Positions 33,380 to 46,914 of a stretch of 64,000 bases of DNA are shown here, one piece after another (positions within the stretch are counted from its first letter, which is position 1; every line of letters starts with the position of its first letter). Location of the stretch: NCBI GenBank assembly GCA_011009095.1, contig VTPC01006086.1:52410-116409 (forward strand), written 5' to 3'. The translations under genes were made by a program, and so were the position numbers. This DNA is from Ignelater luminosus. Taxonomy: Eukaryota; Arthropoda; Insecta; Coleoptera; Elateridae. The notes under the pieces are model-generated. The model had not been told where the DNA came from. It saw only the letters and a list, made by a program, of their open reading frames with translations, and did no database searches.

Positions 33380-35940
33380 AAGACTTTTTCGTACAATAAG
33401 CGTAATTAGAAAGAAAAAATGTGGAACAATACAACAAATCTCAGCACAAGACTAACTAAATTGCTAAATGCAGGACAATGACATTTGTAACTGATAAATG
33501 ACAGAAAACTGAAATCCGTTACCTCTAATCAAAATATTGGTTGGTCTCACAAAGCCCTTTCAAATCTGATACCAGAAAATCAGCACTCAAGCCGAAGAAT
33601 GTAAACTTTTACCATCTCGAGAGATCCCATGAGCCAATCATGATCACAATCTAGAATACAAGTCGCGATTTACTTCAAAGATTGATTTAACGGGTCCTAG
33701 AGGTGTTACATTCTTAATTTGCACAAAGATTAAATTAAAGCATTCAATTATTGGTTATTTTATGGTACGAACCAAAAAAGTAAATACTTACATTTCCTCC
33801 CAACTTGCGTATTTGCTTAACAAAAAAAGAATAAATTGTGGTTAGTTGTAGGCGTGCCAATTTATTACCTCAATATTATTTTTATTACGATTTTAAATAA
33901 TTCACAGAAACAAATTTTTGTATTAGTCCTTTGGGAAATTATTTCAATTTAATAATATAGACACAAAAATATACCAACCTACGTAAAGAACTTCCCTTTA
34001 CTCCAATTATTTATTTATACTAAAAAATTTAATTCTCTAATTAATGCCAGAATGTCCGTTGACGTAATTAATAGGTACTGTTAGTTTCGTTGTTATGTGG
34101 GACATTTTAAAAAAGCCAATTACTTGCGTTTTTTTCATTTCTTTCAGGAATGTTTTTTATCCATTAGTTCAAATTGGTTAAAGTGTAGTGGGTATGTAGA
34201 TTATTTTTATTTCAATGTATCCATCCTGCATGAATAATTGTAAGAAGGCGTAAAAAACACACAACAGTTATTTAATCAGATATTAAAATTCATAGAACAG
34301 TCACGTATAATGAGACATATGTGCGTTTACAGAAAGAAAAAAAATATTTAAACACACCTACTTCTATTTTTAAATTACAATAAACATTTATTAATTGCAA
34401 TAATTAAATGTCATACGATAATTAAAGTTTCTATTACCGGGTGAAGCATTGCAGAATGAAGCTACGTTTACAATAATATATTTATTGTAGAAATGTTATG
34501 TTTGTTTATTCTTACGTAAATAAAAGAATTATTTTGGTTATTTTTATTTAATTACGATAATGTGGAAAATGATATGTAATAATAAGCAAACGCATAACAC
34601 ATAGTAACAATAAATAATGACAAATAAGAAATAATGAAAGAAAAATATAAGTGTCAATTCAAATTGTTATTACAAAGATATTTTTAGGTTTCGCGGGTTT
34701 CATTCACTAACTTCAAGGGTATACAAATAACAAAGTAGACATTAAAACTAACAAATTACGGACTTACCCTTTTCATTTAATGGGTATCCTAACTCGATGA
34801 CCTAAGATAAGGGATATAATTCTAGACAAACAGTCATTATGCGTTGACATTTATAGAGGTTACTGTAGGAGTGGGAAAAATGACATTTCTATATAGACCG
34901 TTTAGCATATAATGCGCTCAAGATTTTAATAAAGTCAAGAACGAAATAATTAAAAATAATAGTATAACATTATCTCTATTGGATTATTATGTTAGATTAT
35001 AGCTGGAGATATATTTATTGTTACAGTATGAATTATTTGAATAGAGTGGAATAAACCAAATATTATTTCTAATGCGGTTATTAAAAGAAAATTATGTCAA
35101 TTGTTTCAATCCATTTATAAACAACAAGCATGAGCTAGCAAAATCTTAAAGCTTTTACCGTGTAGAACTTCGATTGTCAGCAAGTATTTTTTAACTTAGA
35201 AAATACATAATACAGAAAGTTACAAATGCGATTCTGTTGAAAATTGTACTGAAACCTAATATAGAATTACAAGCGAGCAAAAGCATTTCAAAAAAGGAAA
35301 AGCAACCTCATTAAATATCGCCTAGATTGACCAGACATATCGTTAAATACAATAAAAAAAAGAGAAAAACTGTAATTTGAGAGTGTAGATGGCAATTTCT
35401 GGAGCAAGAAAGAAGTTACGGTTAAAAACCATTCCTGGTAAAAATCACGGGCAAAATCAGGGCCACGTACAATGATTATCTTCAGTGGGTACCATGTTAA
35501 ATTCTAGTTTAGTAAGCTTATCTGACCGTCTTGCTTGCTTTACAACGTGCGGTGAAGATTTGGAACGGGAAGTTTCTATGTTTTAGAGATCAAAAGCTAA
35601 TGTAAAGAATGAAAGTGATCAAATCTTGTTCAAATTCTTTTTTGCGTCTGGGTTTCTAAGATTTAACCTCTACAATAAGTTCAATACAATAGTTGATGTT
35701 GATGATAATTTGTAAATGTTTATCCTATCCACATTACTTAGGCTGCCATCGTGTCCTGGCTTGAACCTAAAACCAATACTTGATAATATAATTCTTAATT
35801 GATGATACAATAGAAACTCGCGTCTAATACCAAGTGCTTATATGTCTTCAGCAGCCGAAGTTGATACATTTCAAATGCAAAATCTTGTTAAGTCAATTTT
35901 GAATACAATAAGTCGTACTGCAATGTACTTACTGCGACTT
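33380..35940. other. Very AT-rich sequence, no gene seen
   Basis: No ORF of note, no RNA gene and no clear inverted repeat. The first 1.5 kb is notably poor in G and C. Confidence 0.35.
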
Positions 35941-35949
35941 CTTTGAAAC

Positions 35950-36435
35950 TAAAGATTCTTTTACGTCTCGAATGGCATGACGTAATTCGTAATTTTGAAC
36001 TAATAATCTGTTGGTTATTTAGTGTCTACGAGTATATTCTAGCGTTTTCTCAAAATTTCCAATGTCTTCCCAAAATCTCGTGCCTTAACAACATCCATAT
36101 CAGTAAGTCCCCAAATTCGATTTTCAACTTTACAATTTTGTGAATTCTAGATATACTTTCTCTAATTGGCGTAGCGCTACAGTTTATCTGAAGATTTTTA
36201 TGCCTTTCAAATGGCATGACGTAAATTCGTAATTCTGAGCTAATAATATGTTGGTTATTTCGTGTCTATGAGTGTTTAGAGTAGATTTACAGCGTTTTCC
36301 CCACAACTTCCAAATATTATAAATTATGAAAACCCAAACCTGCAAGTCTTTAGGTATGATTTGCAGCTTTATAAGTTTGTCAATTCTAGACATACTTTTA
36401 ATAAGAGCATGGTGCAATGGATTATCTAAATCAGG
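35950..36435. repeat. Satellite-like tandem dimer, locus A (period ~239 bp)
   Basis: Two direct copies start near 35955 and 36195. Shared landmarks are aatggcatgacgtaattcgt / aatggcatgacgtaaattcg, ttggttatttagtgtctacg / ttggttatttcgtgtctatg, gcgttttctcaaaat / gcgttttccccacaa, and gaattctagatatactt / caattctagacatactt. The copies are diverged by point changes and small indels. The same unit, again as a dimer, occurs at 45555-46092. Confidence 0.8.
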
Positions 36436-36569
36436 ATCGGCCGGGGCAGCAACGTGCAGATGTGGTAACTTGTCATAAGTAAATCAAAATCAAAACTGAC
36501 ATTAAAAGCACCACGCACCACCCTGTTTATCACACAAGGCAGCCTTAGAGAATTCTGCTAGCGGCACCT

Positions 36570-37260
36570 AGCACCGGCCCTGATGGAAGCTCGCCCGTTA
36601 CTTTATTGCTTCTCCATCGTATACCTTCCGCAAAGTGATTAAAAACAGGCTTTGATCCCCGTTTTCTAACTTCTTAGAAAAAGTTATCATTGGGTTAAAA
36701 GTCGCGCATCATATTCTATATATAGCAAGCCGCCTGCCGCGATCAACTGTCCGGTATCTGCCTCTTACAATAAAATAAAATGTTAATTATCGTTGCTAAT
36801 ATGTAGTCCAACTAGAGCTACAAATAACAATAACAACTAAGCATTCTCCAATATTTAACGGTTTCTCCAAGACGCGCTTCGGAGCCGTCGTTTGCCAACC
36901 TTCCTAGAAGTTATCATTGGGTAAAAGACGCCAATCTCCTTCCACATAGCAGGCTGCCTGCAACGGTCGACTGTCTAGTCTTACCCTCGATCGGAAAGCT
37001 GCCTTACAGAAGACTAAAATGTAAATTATCGTCGGTAATAGTTCAAGTAAAGATACAAAGCATCCTAAAATGTACTACCTTACTCGACTTCCCCGAAAGC
37101 TCGTTAGCCGCTTTGCGGTTCTATCCGAGTCTCGTTCCATATAATAGGCCGCCTGCGGCGGCCGGATTGGTTTCCCTCCGTCGGAAAGCTTTCTTACAGT
37201 AAAAATTAAAAAGTAAATTATAGTCTCTAAGAGTTCGACTTGAGATGCAAATGGTTAGTT
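36570..37260. repeat. Three-unit diverged tandem repeat (~200-225 bp, GC-richer)
   Basis: Anchor sequences recur three times in order. The first set is atagcaagccgcctgccgcg (36722), catagcaggctgcctgcaac (36944) and ataataggccgcctgcggcg (37141). Each is followed by a ccctc(g/cg)tcggaaag-like stretch (clear in units 2 and 3), cttaca, then aaaatgttaattatcgt / aaaatgtaaattatcgt / aaaagtaaattatagt. Unit spacing is about 223 and 198 bp. No ORF. It begins about 130 bp after the dimer at locus A. Confidence 0.75.
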
Positions 37261-40200
37261 TGTAAGAAAACAAATTTACTGCAGACAAAAACAACATTAG
37301 TTGCTGCCAGTTCTAAAGAGCAAATATACTCGCTCATAACACAAATTAATATTCAGGTTTGCGTTAAAACATTGTCATTTTATCTAGTGACAGCCTATTA
37401 ATGAAAGAAAAACCAATTATTGTCGTTAATATTGTCAATTATCTTATACCAATAATAGAATAAAAGCCAATAAATGCAATTAAAAGATAAAAAAGGTAGT
37501 ACGTTCCCATCCAGCGCACACTCGATATTACGTTAAAAACATCGAAATTAAATTAGCTTTTCCGCAAAATTAAACTGTTAGGTTAAATTAACATTCAAGC
37601 AGATTGTAGATAAAACGCAAACAGAACTTTTTAAACAAAAATTTGTTGTTACGAGTATGAAGGCACAAAATTTTAATTTTCATGTTTTCTCTCTGTTTAA
37701 TTATTCTCGACGGCGCGACGCAAGGTTTCGCTTTCACCCACCACCGCATTAATTAAAATGCACGTTAGCACACTTGTTTTAATGCAAAAACGAAATGCCC
37801 TCCAATGAATCACGAGATTTGTGTGTGACATTGTAAACTATTTAGATACGCTTTTAGTTTCAAATAAATATTTTGTCAACCAATGTGGTATTCCAAAAGC
37901 ATTAAAAATTAAAGATTACGAAATTTTCAATTACTTTAAAAGCATTTTAGAATTTTAATTTCTAAATTGAAATGAATTCATAAAACTCCGTTTTCATTGT
38001 TTTAAATGAACATCAATCAGTTCCAATCAAGAAGTTTAATCTCTTTCAAATAAAGATAACTATATTCACATATGCCTACAAGGGAATTTAGATTGAAGCT
38101 TTTTTTAATGCGTTACATTATGCAATTTTTCTTTAGATTTTTAATTAAAAATTGTTTGATTCTTCAAAATTAAAACTATCTACAACAATCAAAGTGGACA
38201 TTCTGAAAGCAAAACTGTTTCCATGAATGTGATTCCAACTTAATCTAAAAGGATCAAGAAAGGTAAACAAGTATAGTATGAGGTAAGTGTCAAAAAAGGA
38301 CATTTAAAGAAAAGGTACCAAAAGAGGAGAGCTCGAGAACAATGGGTACTTTCAATTGTTTCAAATAAACAATCCCAAAAAATTGTTTTCCCAAAAATCA
38401 GAGAAATTAAACATTTTAAGAAGGCTGCTTTGAATAAGTATTTTGAGGAGATTGCCCCAAAAGGTATTTCTAGAGAACTTCCCAGATGAATGAAAGTAAA
38501 TATTCCCAAGTAGCTAGTTCTAATAATTAAAGTGTTCTAAGAAACTGCATAAATGAGAATTTACCAAAAGATGTTTCAAATAAACTAGTCCAACCCATAG
38601 CAGTAAACATACCCAATAAGTTGTACCAAACAGATACTTCCGCAAAATCATAATGCCTCTGACATAAGCTACACTCATCTTCGAATAATTCTGTAAATCC
38701 CAATAACCAACTTAAACGAGGACGTTGCTTGTCAAACGATCGATCTTCCTTGTTTGGTTCTTGACATGTTGAAGATCTCCATTCTCGTCTAGATGTGCAC
38801 CTTACTTGTTGACGTGCTTTGTTTAAAGTGTTATTCTGCATGTAGTAATTAGTACGCCTAAAAATAACTACAATCGATTTGCCTATATTTAGTGGAGATC
38901 ATAACGACATTCACATTTTTAAACATTTTTTTATGGTTCTTAGTATGTTTTGTATTGTATTGTAGTTTGAATATTTTACCTTCCCATGAACAAGCTGTGC
39001 TATATAAAGACTTTCAGGGGCTTGTAGCAAGTAAACATTCTTACAAGTTTGTTCCAAATAGAGTCCTTCCAAGAAATGAAAACATCAGTACATATTGGTG
39101 GCTGTTTTAACATAGAGTTAGAAAGGTTTTAGAAGAGAGACAACTGAGATAAATTTATTATTCACTATGTAATAAAAAGTTATCCAAATACTAAATATCA
39201 AAGCTAGTTTCTGAGGAAAGCAGCGATAACTATAAGCATAAGCAGAAAATTCATCACAACTACCGTAATGCTGTTAAAAAACAACAATACGAAAAGAAAA
39301 ATAAAAAACAATCCGAAAATAAATGAAAAATAATGAGTCTACATGTTTTTCACGATCAGTCCTGACAAGATATATATCCTAAAGTGTACCACGTTGGGAG
39401 ACACTAAATCAAAATTATCTAAACTTATAACAACTTGTACGATCTTTAAATTGAAAGAACTTTGTTAAAGGATGTAGCAGAAAGCAGAACCTATAATCTA
39501 TCTTGTTAATCGTTAAGAATGATTATGTAAGAAAATACTTCTAGCAACATAATTTACCGTTTGCACAAAGATTGAGTAGCTAACCTTAACATAAACATAT
39601 CAGATATAACAACTTAGCAAAAAAGAGTCTTCCTATCTTGAACTAGAAAGAGTGGGAGACTTTTATCTGAATTCCAAAGAATATTGTAGCATAATGCAAG
39701 ATAAAAGATCTGACGTTCTGTTTAAGAGAGAAACTACCACCCCCTTCCCCAGACCAGAACGGGCACTTTGTCTTCCATTCAGCTATGTTAATAGAGCCAC
39801 CACAGATAAAACCCTTCGAAGATTCCATGGTGACTGGGATTGACATATTGGGATGTAGGAAAGCAATACTAATAAAAGAAACTTTCTTGCAGAACTAGGA
39901 ATTTTCCGACCAAAGTAAGCAGAAGAAATATACAGCAAGAAAACAAATATCCATTCAGTGAGAGTGCATTCCATTAAATGTTACTTCTACCCCGTATTTC
40001 TCAAACTAGCGAACATACAAAAAACTCAAGTGGAAGCCATACTGTCGTTAGTAACAGCTGCTGGTTTCCTTCAGAATAACTGGTAACAAAATCATTAGCT
40101 CTTCAGCATGTTATTATCACGGTTTGTACCGTATCGATTGGCATCAAAATTCTGGAAACATTAAATATACCTTTGGAAATCCTAATTATTTCTAAATTAC

Positions 40201-40450
40201 ATTAAGACGATTAACGCTGCACAACAAATCAAGGTTTAAATATTTACATAATTTATTAAGCTACTAAATAAGAAGCAGAGTTTGACTTTGATATAGCATT
40301 CTAGGTTAATCATTCAATATTCGAAGACAATTGCAGCAGGCACTGGAGACGTGATGATTCAAGGGGCGCGTAGACAACAAGAAATTAGAAATATCCAGTT
40401 CCAACTTGCAAAATTACTAAATTCAATTTATTGGTTTTGGTTTTAGAAGC
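37261..40450. other. No recognised gene; short unassigned ORFs
   Basis: Two adjacent minus-strand ORFs (38841-38527, 104 codons; 38509-38240, 89 codons) have no recognisable domain. The DNA between 38240 and 39080 contains loosely recurring pieces (tgtttcaaataaac twice, ccaaaaggtattt, ccaaaagatgttt), so this may be an old repeat and not coding. Confidence 0.25.
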
Positions 40451-40567
40451 TATTTGAAACTCTTCTTCTACCTAATATTGTTGAAGTTCTTATTTGAAAG
40501 TTTGCAGTTTTCGTCTAGAGGAGTAAGTATCATATTCAAGAATGAGCTTTGCGTCGAGGTAAGCAAA

Positions 40568-40858
40568 GTAGAGCAAAGCCAGCGGGGAGCTACAAAAATG
40601 GAATCTTCAGCCCTAGGCGGGGGAGGTGCTGGAATCGGTGAAATCAACTTCTTGGCAGTCAACAACAGAAGATGGCGAAAACCAAGCGTGACAAAAAAAG
40701 AAAGAAACTTCCCATGGAAACAAATACCTACAGATATTGAAAGACCTGATGAAGGTTTACGTTCGTTGTTGTGGATTGAAATGTTAGTTTCTATGAGTGT
40801 TGGAAAATTGCTAGGCTCAACAGATTTTTTGTTTTTTAATTTGGGCATCGACTACTGA
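40568..40858 (+). other. Unassigned ORF-bearing stretch
   Basis: A plus-strand frame is open from a TTG at 40454, with the first ATG near 40598 (MESSALGGGGAGIGEINFLA). The opposite strand is also open over most of the same interval. Neither translation matches a family I recognise. The higher GC content compared with its flanks may explain the lack of stops. Adjacent 41094-40852 is open on the minus strand without a recognisable domain. Confidence 0.2.
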
Positions 40859-41099
40859 GACCATGGTCTCATAAATCTGATCCCAGAACTTACGTCGGCG
40901 TCGTCGGTTCGGTATAGTTTCGCTCTGTTTGCACCATTTATACTATGCAAAGTGTATGGGTGGAAAGTGTCACTACCACTAGGTACTCTATATTTCAAAT
41001 TAGATTCCCTGACTTTTCCAAGATCTCCACGAAACTTTTTTGAGAATTTCATAAACATATTGTAATCTGTTACTATCCAATGGCCGTTACGCATCCAGG

Positions 41100-44000
41100 A
41101 CTTACTTCATTGGTCGCATACGTAAAACTCGACGGTTACTGTTACGCTACAGTTTCAACTGTTCGCATCTTACGTAAACGAACATTATTTCGGGATCGCT
41201 AAATACATCGTGCGCAGATGTTATGACGATGTTAAACAACTGACTTTAGCTATTTTCGTCATTGAACTCAACAGATCTCGCAAATGTAGCTACAAAACAC
41301 GACCAACTCCTCTCAACGCGATAAAATAGCGCTCTATTCGTAAGACAAATTGGTAACCGTTCCACAACTGTTGAATCTGTCTGGCGCATAACGTCACAAG
41401 TCTCATAACGACTTGTTAATCACGGTCATTGTAGAAAAAACAGGATTTTTACTTTACTTGTTGCAATTCTTACTTGCAAAAATAATTGATTACACTGTTT
41501 CTGAGATAATTCATTTGCGCAAATAAAAAGCAAATCATAGCTATTACTGAAAATTAAAAAACTAATATAAGGGCAAACAACACTGTTGCGATAACAGAGA
41601 AGTCCAATCAGAAATATACAGAAAGCTGTAAAATCGTCAGAGCTGGATATTTATCATCAGCTCTGGCAGTGGTTGTTGCAACTGTTGTTTACATCTTTTA
41701 CTGCTACATGTACAAAATTTAAAGCCACTTGTTAGTTTAGGGTTTTCGCCAATAGTTGGTCCTTTTCTAAAAGTCGGGTTTAAACAAACAAAATTTAGCA
41801 AGGATCACCTTTTAAGAACCGTCCCGTTTTTATTGGAGACGTTGGAAGTTTTGCTGTTTTGAGATTTTGTAATTTTGTGTTTTCGCAAAATACTTCATAA
41901 TTCTTCTTCGTGCTATTATGCTACTAATTTAAAAAAAAATGGTGATTACTTGATATGTGGTAATTGTTTAAATATGTCAACCAATCAGGAGTTTTTTATT
42001 GGTAGTGCTTCTGGTCACAAGCAATCTAAATTCCCTAAATCTATCTCTTTGGTCTCCTTCTACTTTCTTGATTAATCTATGTAGTTTAGCAATGTGCCGT
42101 TGCCGGCAGTTTAAAATTAGGGCAACAATGCCAGCAACATATTTGGCAATGTTGCCGAAAAGTGGAAACAAAGGGCTACATTAGTTTACCAATGGTCGTA
42201 TTTGTATCATTTTTAATGTTTAGTCTAACGTTTAGCTTCAAATTTGGGTAGAAATATTAGAAAATTTCTGAAAATTTCCATTTTGGGCAAAATTCTTGGC
42301 AATATTTCCAACAATATTTTTTATTTAAAGAGTCAATATTTGTTTGTATTACTGTCTATTATAAACCCAAACCGAGCTTTTCGACATGATAGTTTTATAC
42401 CAACAAATATGTAGCGTCATAATAAAATGTTCACAAACGTAACATTTTACATGCTCTGCAAACGCAGAGCAGAGACAACAAAATAATTAAGTCGTAAAGA
42501 AAAGATGATCACATGCAACAATCTACAAGTCTGCATTTCCGATATCAACATTTCGTGGATGATTCATTATAAAATCATATATAATACTGCCCAGTTTCGA
42601 GCAATATTCCCATTTTTAACATTCCCAATATTTGGCAACATAAAAGAGCCGGCAACTTTCCGGGAATATTCCTAATGTAGAAAGATTGCCAACTGACAAT
42701 TTTGTCCACCGCACATTCCTAATCTAGTTACAAGTGTGTCAATACTACGATTTTCTTTTGAAATAATTTGTTGAGTTTATTTTGTAAGACAAGATGCTCA
42801 TCGTGTTATTGATAACCAAAGGATTTGAAATTTACATCGAGCCCTTAAATGGTGAAAATTAAAATGTTCAACTAAGAAAAATTAAAGTAAGTAAGTAAAA
42901 AACTCTCTAACTATAAGTTAGGTCTAATAAATTTTCTCGACTGTAGATACTATTTGCGATTAATGTTAAATCAGAGATCGTTTAGAAGTCAGTCTATTGA
43001 TCGAAGAGTTCTAGTTTTCTCTCTATGGAGATAAGTTCTGCAAAAATCAATTGCAACTGATAAACAGTGTTCTGTCACTCTAAATGGTCCCTGGATTATT
43101 GTATCTTCACTCCAGTTATCCTCGCATACAAGAAAGTAACTCTTTTATAAAATCTGGCACGTAAGGATACCCCGAAGGATTTTATCATTCAGCTGTGTCC
43201 CCGCTATTAATGTTTAAAGTGCGTCACGATTCTAAACTTTCCCTTTTATCAACGACTGGCAAAAAGGACTTTACATTTTTACGTCCAAGCAAAAAGCGTT
43301 ACTAAACGGTCAGTTTATAAACCGAAATAACAAACTTGTTAGCCAAAATTTAAAAAAAATCGAAATAGACACCATATAAGAGTGCAATACCAAAAAATAC
43401 TAGTGGGAGGAAAGAAGTAGAAGAAACGCAAAGAAATATAAAAGAATGAAAACTAAATGGATCGATATAAACTACAATGGAAAGACGAGTTTTTAATTAG
43501 ACCACCCCATTTCCAAAATAAGTCACGGTATCATTTTAACAAGATTCCCAACAAATCCAAGAACAGAAAGACGATTTATGTGTCGCATAAATTTAGTTTC
43601 TTTACACGTTCCTGTAATCATAGTGAAGTTCTTAAACAGAATATGAAATGCTCTTACAGAAAAATTTACATGAATTAACTGAATAGATATATTCATGTTA
43701 AAAACTATTAAAAAGGCATCGTTAAACTTTGGTCGTCATCCTATGACGTATTTCTCCATGTCCTTACTTCCAGTTTTGAACTTAAATTACAGGTATGGTT
43801 TTCGCAAATAACAATTACAATATAAACAATTCTACCAATGTTGATCTTTGTAATTAAGTCTGTTAACTATTCAAAGCAATTTCACTAATTGAATGTCTGA
43901 CTTAGTAATCAGCAAGTAGTTTGGTTCCCACACGATCAAACTAGAAATGACAATGATCTTTAATTACCTATAATTTTAAAATAGTATGTAGTACTTAATT

Positions 44001-45554
44001 GGAACTTCACGTCTTATTTTTTCTTTTTAATTTAATTATTGGACACATTCAGCTCGCTTTTGATGTGCCATCCTCTTTTACATAAAAACAACAAAAACAA
44101 GTACATACTATAAATGTTACACCAAAAACTTATCTTTAGTTTTATTTTTCGTATCATCGCAAAGCTATTCTCTCAACGGATTTTTGGCAATTTTTCAGTT
44201 ATTTCTTGGCACAATCGCGCTTTAGTATCAGATTCAAGTTATTGCTCCTTTCTCGCAGTTTATTTTAAAAAGAAAACATACAACCGACAGCTTGCACTGG
44301 TGTTTAAATTTATAACTTTTAAAAAGGCATTGACAAAATTCTTATTACGTACTGTTTTATTTGTATAATTCATGGTCATGTATTGTCAGTTAATCGTGTT
44401 GTTGGCTAGATCTACCAGGGTCAGTCAAACCAGGAAGGCACTAACTGCATTTAAAATACAAGGAGACCATAACGAAATCAATGTTGGAGATTAAAATGTA
44501 AACTAGATACAATGAAAAATCTTTAAATTTATAAATAAATGGAAGTTAGGACTGTGTTACAATTTTAACTGAAGTGAAGAAGCGTCTGTGCATTATTATG
44601 TCTGCATTTCAGAAAAAAAGTAGATTGAGAATGTAATATTTTAAAGCCTTAAATTTGGCGTACGTTATAAACGAACAAATAATAGAATCATCTTTCAAGG
44701 AATCCTTAAGAAGTTACAAAGTCTGCATAAATATCGGGTTTGTCGACCCTCCTTGAAGTTCCACTCCCTATTATAAGATAGAGCAGACATATAAAAGAGA
44801 CAATCAATACGAGTGAATGCATATAACGAACGGATATTGTGCAACTTAACCTGTACGACTAAAACCATTTAATTCAGTGTGATGTAAATAGGAAGTCACT
44901 CACTCAGGGTTTTTTCCCCTGTCCAATCGATTTTTCGTTAATTACATTTAGTCGACATGTTAGATAAATATTTCGTTGTGTATATGTGAGTTTATCTAGA
45001 TTATACAAACAGGTAGAATTTTTCAATTCCAAAAAGATAAAACAAAAAATATTTCGTAAACAATATTTAGTATTGTTTTGTGTTTATTGTTGGGAATGCT
45101 ATGTAATTATGTGAAATAACCAAGTTTACCTAAAATACGAAAAGAATAGAAAGGATTTGCATTATTTAAAATGAGCTGTTTGGCTGAACATCAAAAACAA
45201 TTTTGTTCTCATAAAATTATCCGCTTTGAGGTTGTTAGTAAACATGAAATAGTTTTAAGCAATATCCGGAAAATTAAAACAAATTTTATTCACATTCTGT
45301 TTGAAGTTTTACCATTTTTATCATTTCTGGCTCAAGTTACATCTTGTAAAAGAGATAAACTTGCTACTTATGCAAGGATGATAAGTTTTATATTCAGAAT
45401 AAACTTGCTCCAATAGAGACATTTTGATATTTAAGTAAATGCTGCCAGAAATTCAGTCGAATTGTTAGGTTACTTCTGGCTTCAACAGTGGTTGAAGGTA
45501 GTCAATAGTTTTTCGTTTTAAATTTAAAAAATGAGCATGTCATTAAAAGCCATT
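41100..45554. other. Probable goliath intron, no gene seen
   Basis: AT-rich with no recognised exon. A small perfect stem (cagagctg near 41639, cagctctg near 41658) is present. Around 42095-42690, pieces of gttgccggc and tttggcaa occur in opposite orientations about 550 bp apart, a weak hint of an old inverted-repeat element. Confidence 0.3.
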
Positions 45555-46092
45555 TTCCAGTAACAACTTTGACTGCAGAGAATTTTCTATTAACAGCATT
45601 TTTCGATAGAGACCCGTTATGGTCTCTAAAGATTCGTAATTTCAAATTTAAAGTCTGAGAGTGTTTAGAATAGATTTCCAGCGTTTTTCCCAGTATTTTC
45701 AGAATATTCAAACGTCCAATAACATTATAGAAATTCACATCTGTAAGCCCCTAATTTCGATTTGCAACTTCATAATTCTGTAAAATCTAGGCGTACTTCC
45801 AGCAAGTGCCACGGACTGTCTAAATATTCTTCTGCGTTTCGAATGGCGTGACGTAATTCGTAATTTCAGAATAATAAGCTGTGGGTTATTTAGTGCCTAC
45901 GAGTGTTTAGAGTAGATTCCCGGCGTTTTTCCTAGAATTTCCAGCGTTGTTCTCAGAACTTTCAGACATTTAACAATATTAAGAAAACCCATATCTGTAA
46001 GTTCCTAAGTACGCTTTGCAACTTCACAAGTTTGTAAATTCTAGACGTACATTTTGTACAATCAACGTAGCGCCACGGATCTAAACTGACGA
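45555..46092. repeat. Satellite-like tandem dimer, locus B (period ~242 bp)
   Basis: Two direct copies of the same unit as at locus A. Landmarks are gtgtttagaatagatttcca (45661) and gtgtttagagtagattcccg (45903), tttgcaacttcataattctg and tttgcaacttcacaagtttg, and gtgccacgga / gcgccacgga at the unit ends. The aatggcgtgacgtaattcgt landmark at 45842 matches aatggcatgacgtaattcgt at locus A. The first unit's 5' part is more diverged. Confidence 0.8.
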
Positions 46093-46514
46093 CATTTAGC
46101 CCTTCTAAAACAAAATAAGTTTTGACCTAGTTTCAGGTTTCAAAATAAAAATCTATTTCTAAGTTAATCTTCTTAGTGTTAGAAGGGAAGAGGAAGGATA
46201 CCAAGTTTCTACAGACCTCTGGTCTAAATCTAAGACTGGGTTTATATTTCAAGTTGTCTTTTAGAAGTTTGTTCAGTTGATTACAATACTACGCCACTGA
46301 CTTTTGTTTTGAAACAATTGGTTTGAAAACTGTCACGTCAGACACAATTTCTTTGTGTCCTTGCTGAGATTATTAGAGTGTTACTCTACATTATTTGTAA
46401 AAGTAAAAAGTTTATATTAACAAATAAACATTTTCTTTAAAATTTTTTATTAATATTAAATTCGTTACTGACAAATATTAACCTCAAAACGACAACACTG
46501 TCAAGCAATACGTA

Positions 46515-46914
46515 NNNNNNNNNNNNNNNNNNNNNNNNNNNNNNNNNNNNNNNNNNNNNNNNNNNNNNNNNNNNNNNNNNNNNNNNNNNNNNNNNNNNNN
46601 NNNNNNNNNNNNNNNNNNNNNNNNNNNNNNNNNNNNNNNNNNNNNNNNNNNNNNNNNNNNNNNNNNNNNNNNNNNNNNNNNNNNNNNNNNNNNNNNNNNN
46701 NNNNNNNNNNNNNNNNNNNNNNNNNNNNNNNNNNNNNNNNNNNNNNNNNNNNNNNNNNNNNNNNNNNNNNNNNNNNNNNNNNNNNNNNNNNNNNNNNNNN
46801 NNNNNNNNNNNNNNNNNNNNNNNNNNNNNNNNNNNNNNNNNNNNNNNNNNNNNNNNNNNNNNNNNNNNNNNNNNNNNNNNNNNNNNNNNNNNNNNNNNNN
46901 NNNNNNNNNNNNNN
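46515..46914. other. Assembly gap (400 N)
   Basis: A run of 400 N, probably a scaffold gap. A LINE reverse transcriptase starts in mid-frame directly at its right edge. Confidence 0.99.

Noticed and set aside
41573..41690. Hairpin around cagagctg/cagctctg as an RNA gene
   Set aside because: The perfect stem is only eight bases and the outer arms are of unequal length. No support for a functional RNA.
42095..42700. MITE with gttgccggc/tttggcaa inverted ends
   Set aside because: Matches are short and scattered, and no consistent terminus or target duplication was found.
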